5,491 bases of DNA from NCBI GenBank assembly GCA_900544995.1, contig UQXC01000083.1, positions 1-5,491 on the forward strand. The letters are read 5' to 3'. A program made the translations under genes and the position numbers. Below, piece after piece: positions 5,415-5,491 of the stretch (position 1 is its first letter; every line of letters starts with the position of its first letter). The DNA is from an uncultured Collinsella sp. (GTDB taxonomy: Bacteria; Actinomycetota; Coriobacteriia; Coriobacteriales; Coriobacteriaceae). The notes beneath the pieces are model-generated. The model worked only from the letters and a program-made list of their open reading frames with translations. It did not search any database and was not told the origin of the DNA.

Positions 5415-5491
5415 TCTTACTTGCGCTTGCCGCCGCCGTCGCCGGGGCGACGGGAGCTGCCACCGCGCTTGCCGCCACGGCTGTTGCCGTA
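5415..5491 (-). CDS. C-terminal tail of a basic, Gly/Arg/Ser-rich protein, partial
   Basis: Only about the last 24 codons are present, ending in TAA (5417-5415). They encode a low-complexity tail rich in Gly, Arg, Lys and Ser (ends SSRRPGDGGGKRK). Such RGG-like tails are typical of RNA-binding proteins, and in bacteria of this type often of DEAD-box RNA helicases, but the body of the protein lies outside the window, so the identity is a guess. The strong terminator directly downstream supports a real gene end. Extent at the right edge is open. Confidence 0.6.

Overview
The window looks like part of a chromosome from a GC-rich, anaerobic, fermentative Actinomycetota, most likely a gut member of the Coriobacteriia such as Collinsella. 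This rests on GC-rich codon use, a modular [FeFe]-hydrogenase and an EFR1-type flavodoxin/ferredoxin protein. The genus is an inference; no rRNA or marker gene is present.

Every supportable gene is on the minus strand, so transcription runs right to left. From the right edge: (1) the basic, glycine-rich C-terminal tail of a gene (5415-5491), closed by a strong intrinsic terminator (5347-5384). (2) A gene-free stretch of about 615 bp (4800-5414) holding a widely spaced pair of inverted repeats (5010-5034 and 5220-5244) around hairpin-rich sequence, and then a probable promoter with a 12-bp palindrome. (3) A small flavodoxin-plus-two-[4Fe-4S] protein (4038-4799). (4) A gene-free stretch of about 340 bp (3698-4037) with a 29-nt-spread hairpin, an exactly symmetric 62-bp palindrome, an AT-rich dyad that may be an operator, and two hairpins in the presumed mRNA leader. 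(5) A tightly coupled operon: a fusion of the NuoF iron-sulfur domain with a GltD/NfnB-like NAD(P)H:FAD module (1865-3697), an [FeFe]-hydrogenase (60-1871, overlapping the previous gene by 7 bp) and the start of a gene with a twin-arginine signal (1-57, starting 2 nt after the hydrogenase stop).

Working model: the GltD-like flavoprotein exchanges electrons with NAD(P)H through FAD and passes them through its NuoF-type [4Fe-4S] domain into the N-terminal iron-sulfur relay of the hydrogenase, where the H-cluster makes or consumes H2 in the cytoplasm. The pair lacks the NuoE-like subunit and the FMN/NADH domain of NuoF that define the classical trimeric bifurcating hydrogenases. It fits the layout associated with the poorly characterised, 'glutamate synthase-linked' [FeFe] group A2. 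The upstream flavodoxin/ferredoxin is a plausible but unproven redox partner. The Tat-type gene at the left edge suggests that something exported is co-expressed with the hydrogenase.
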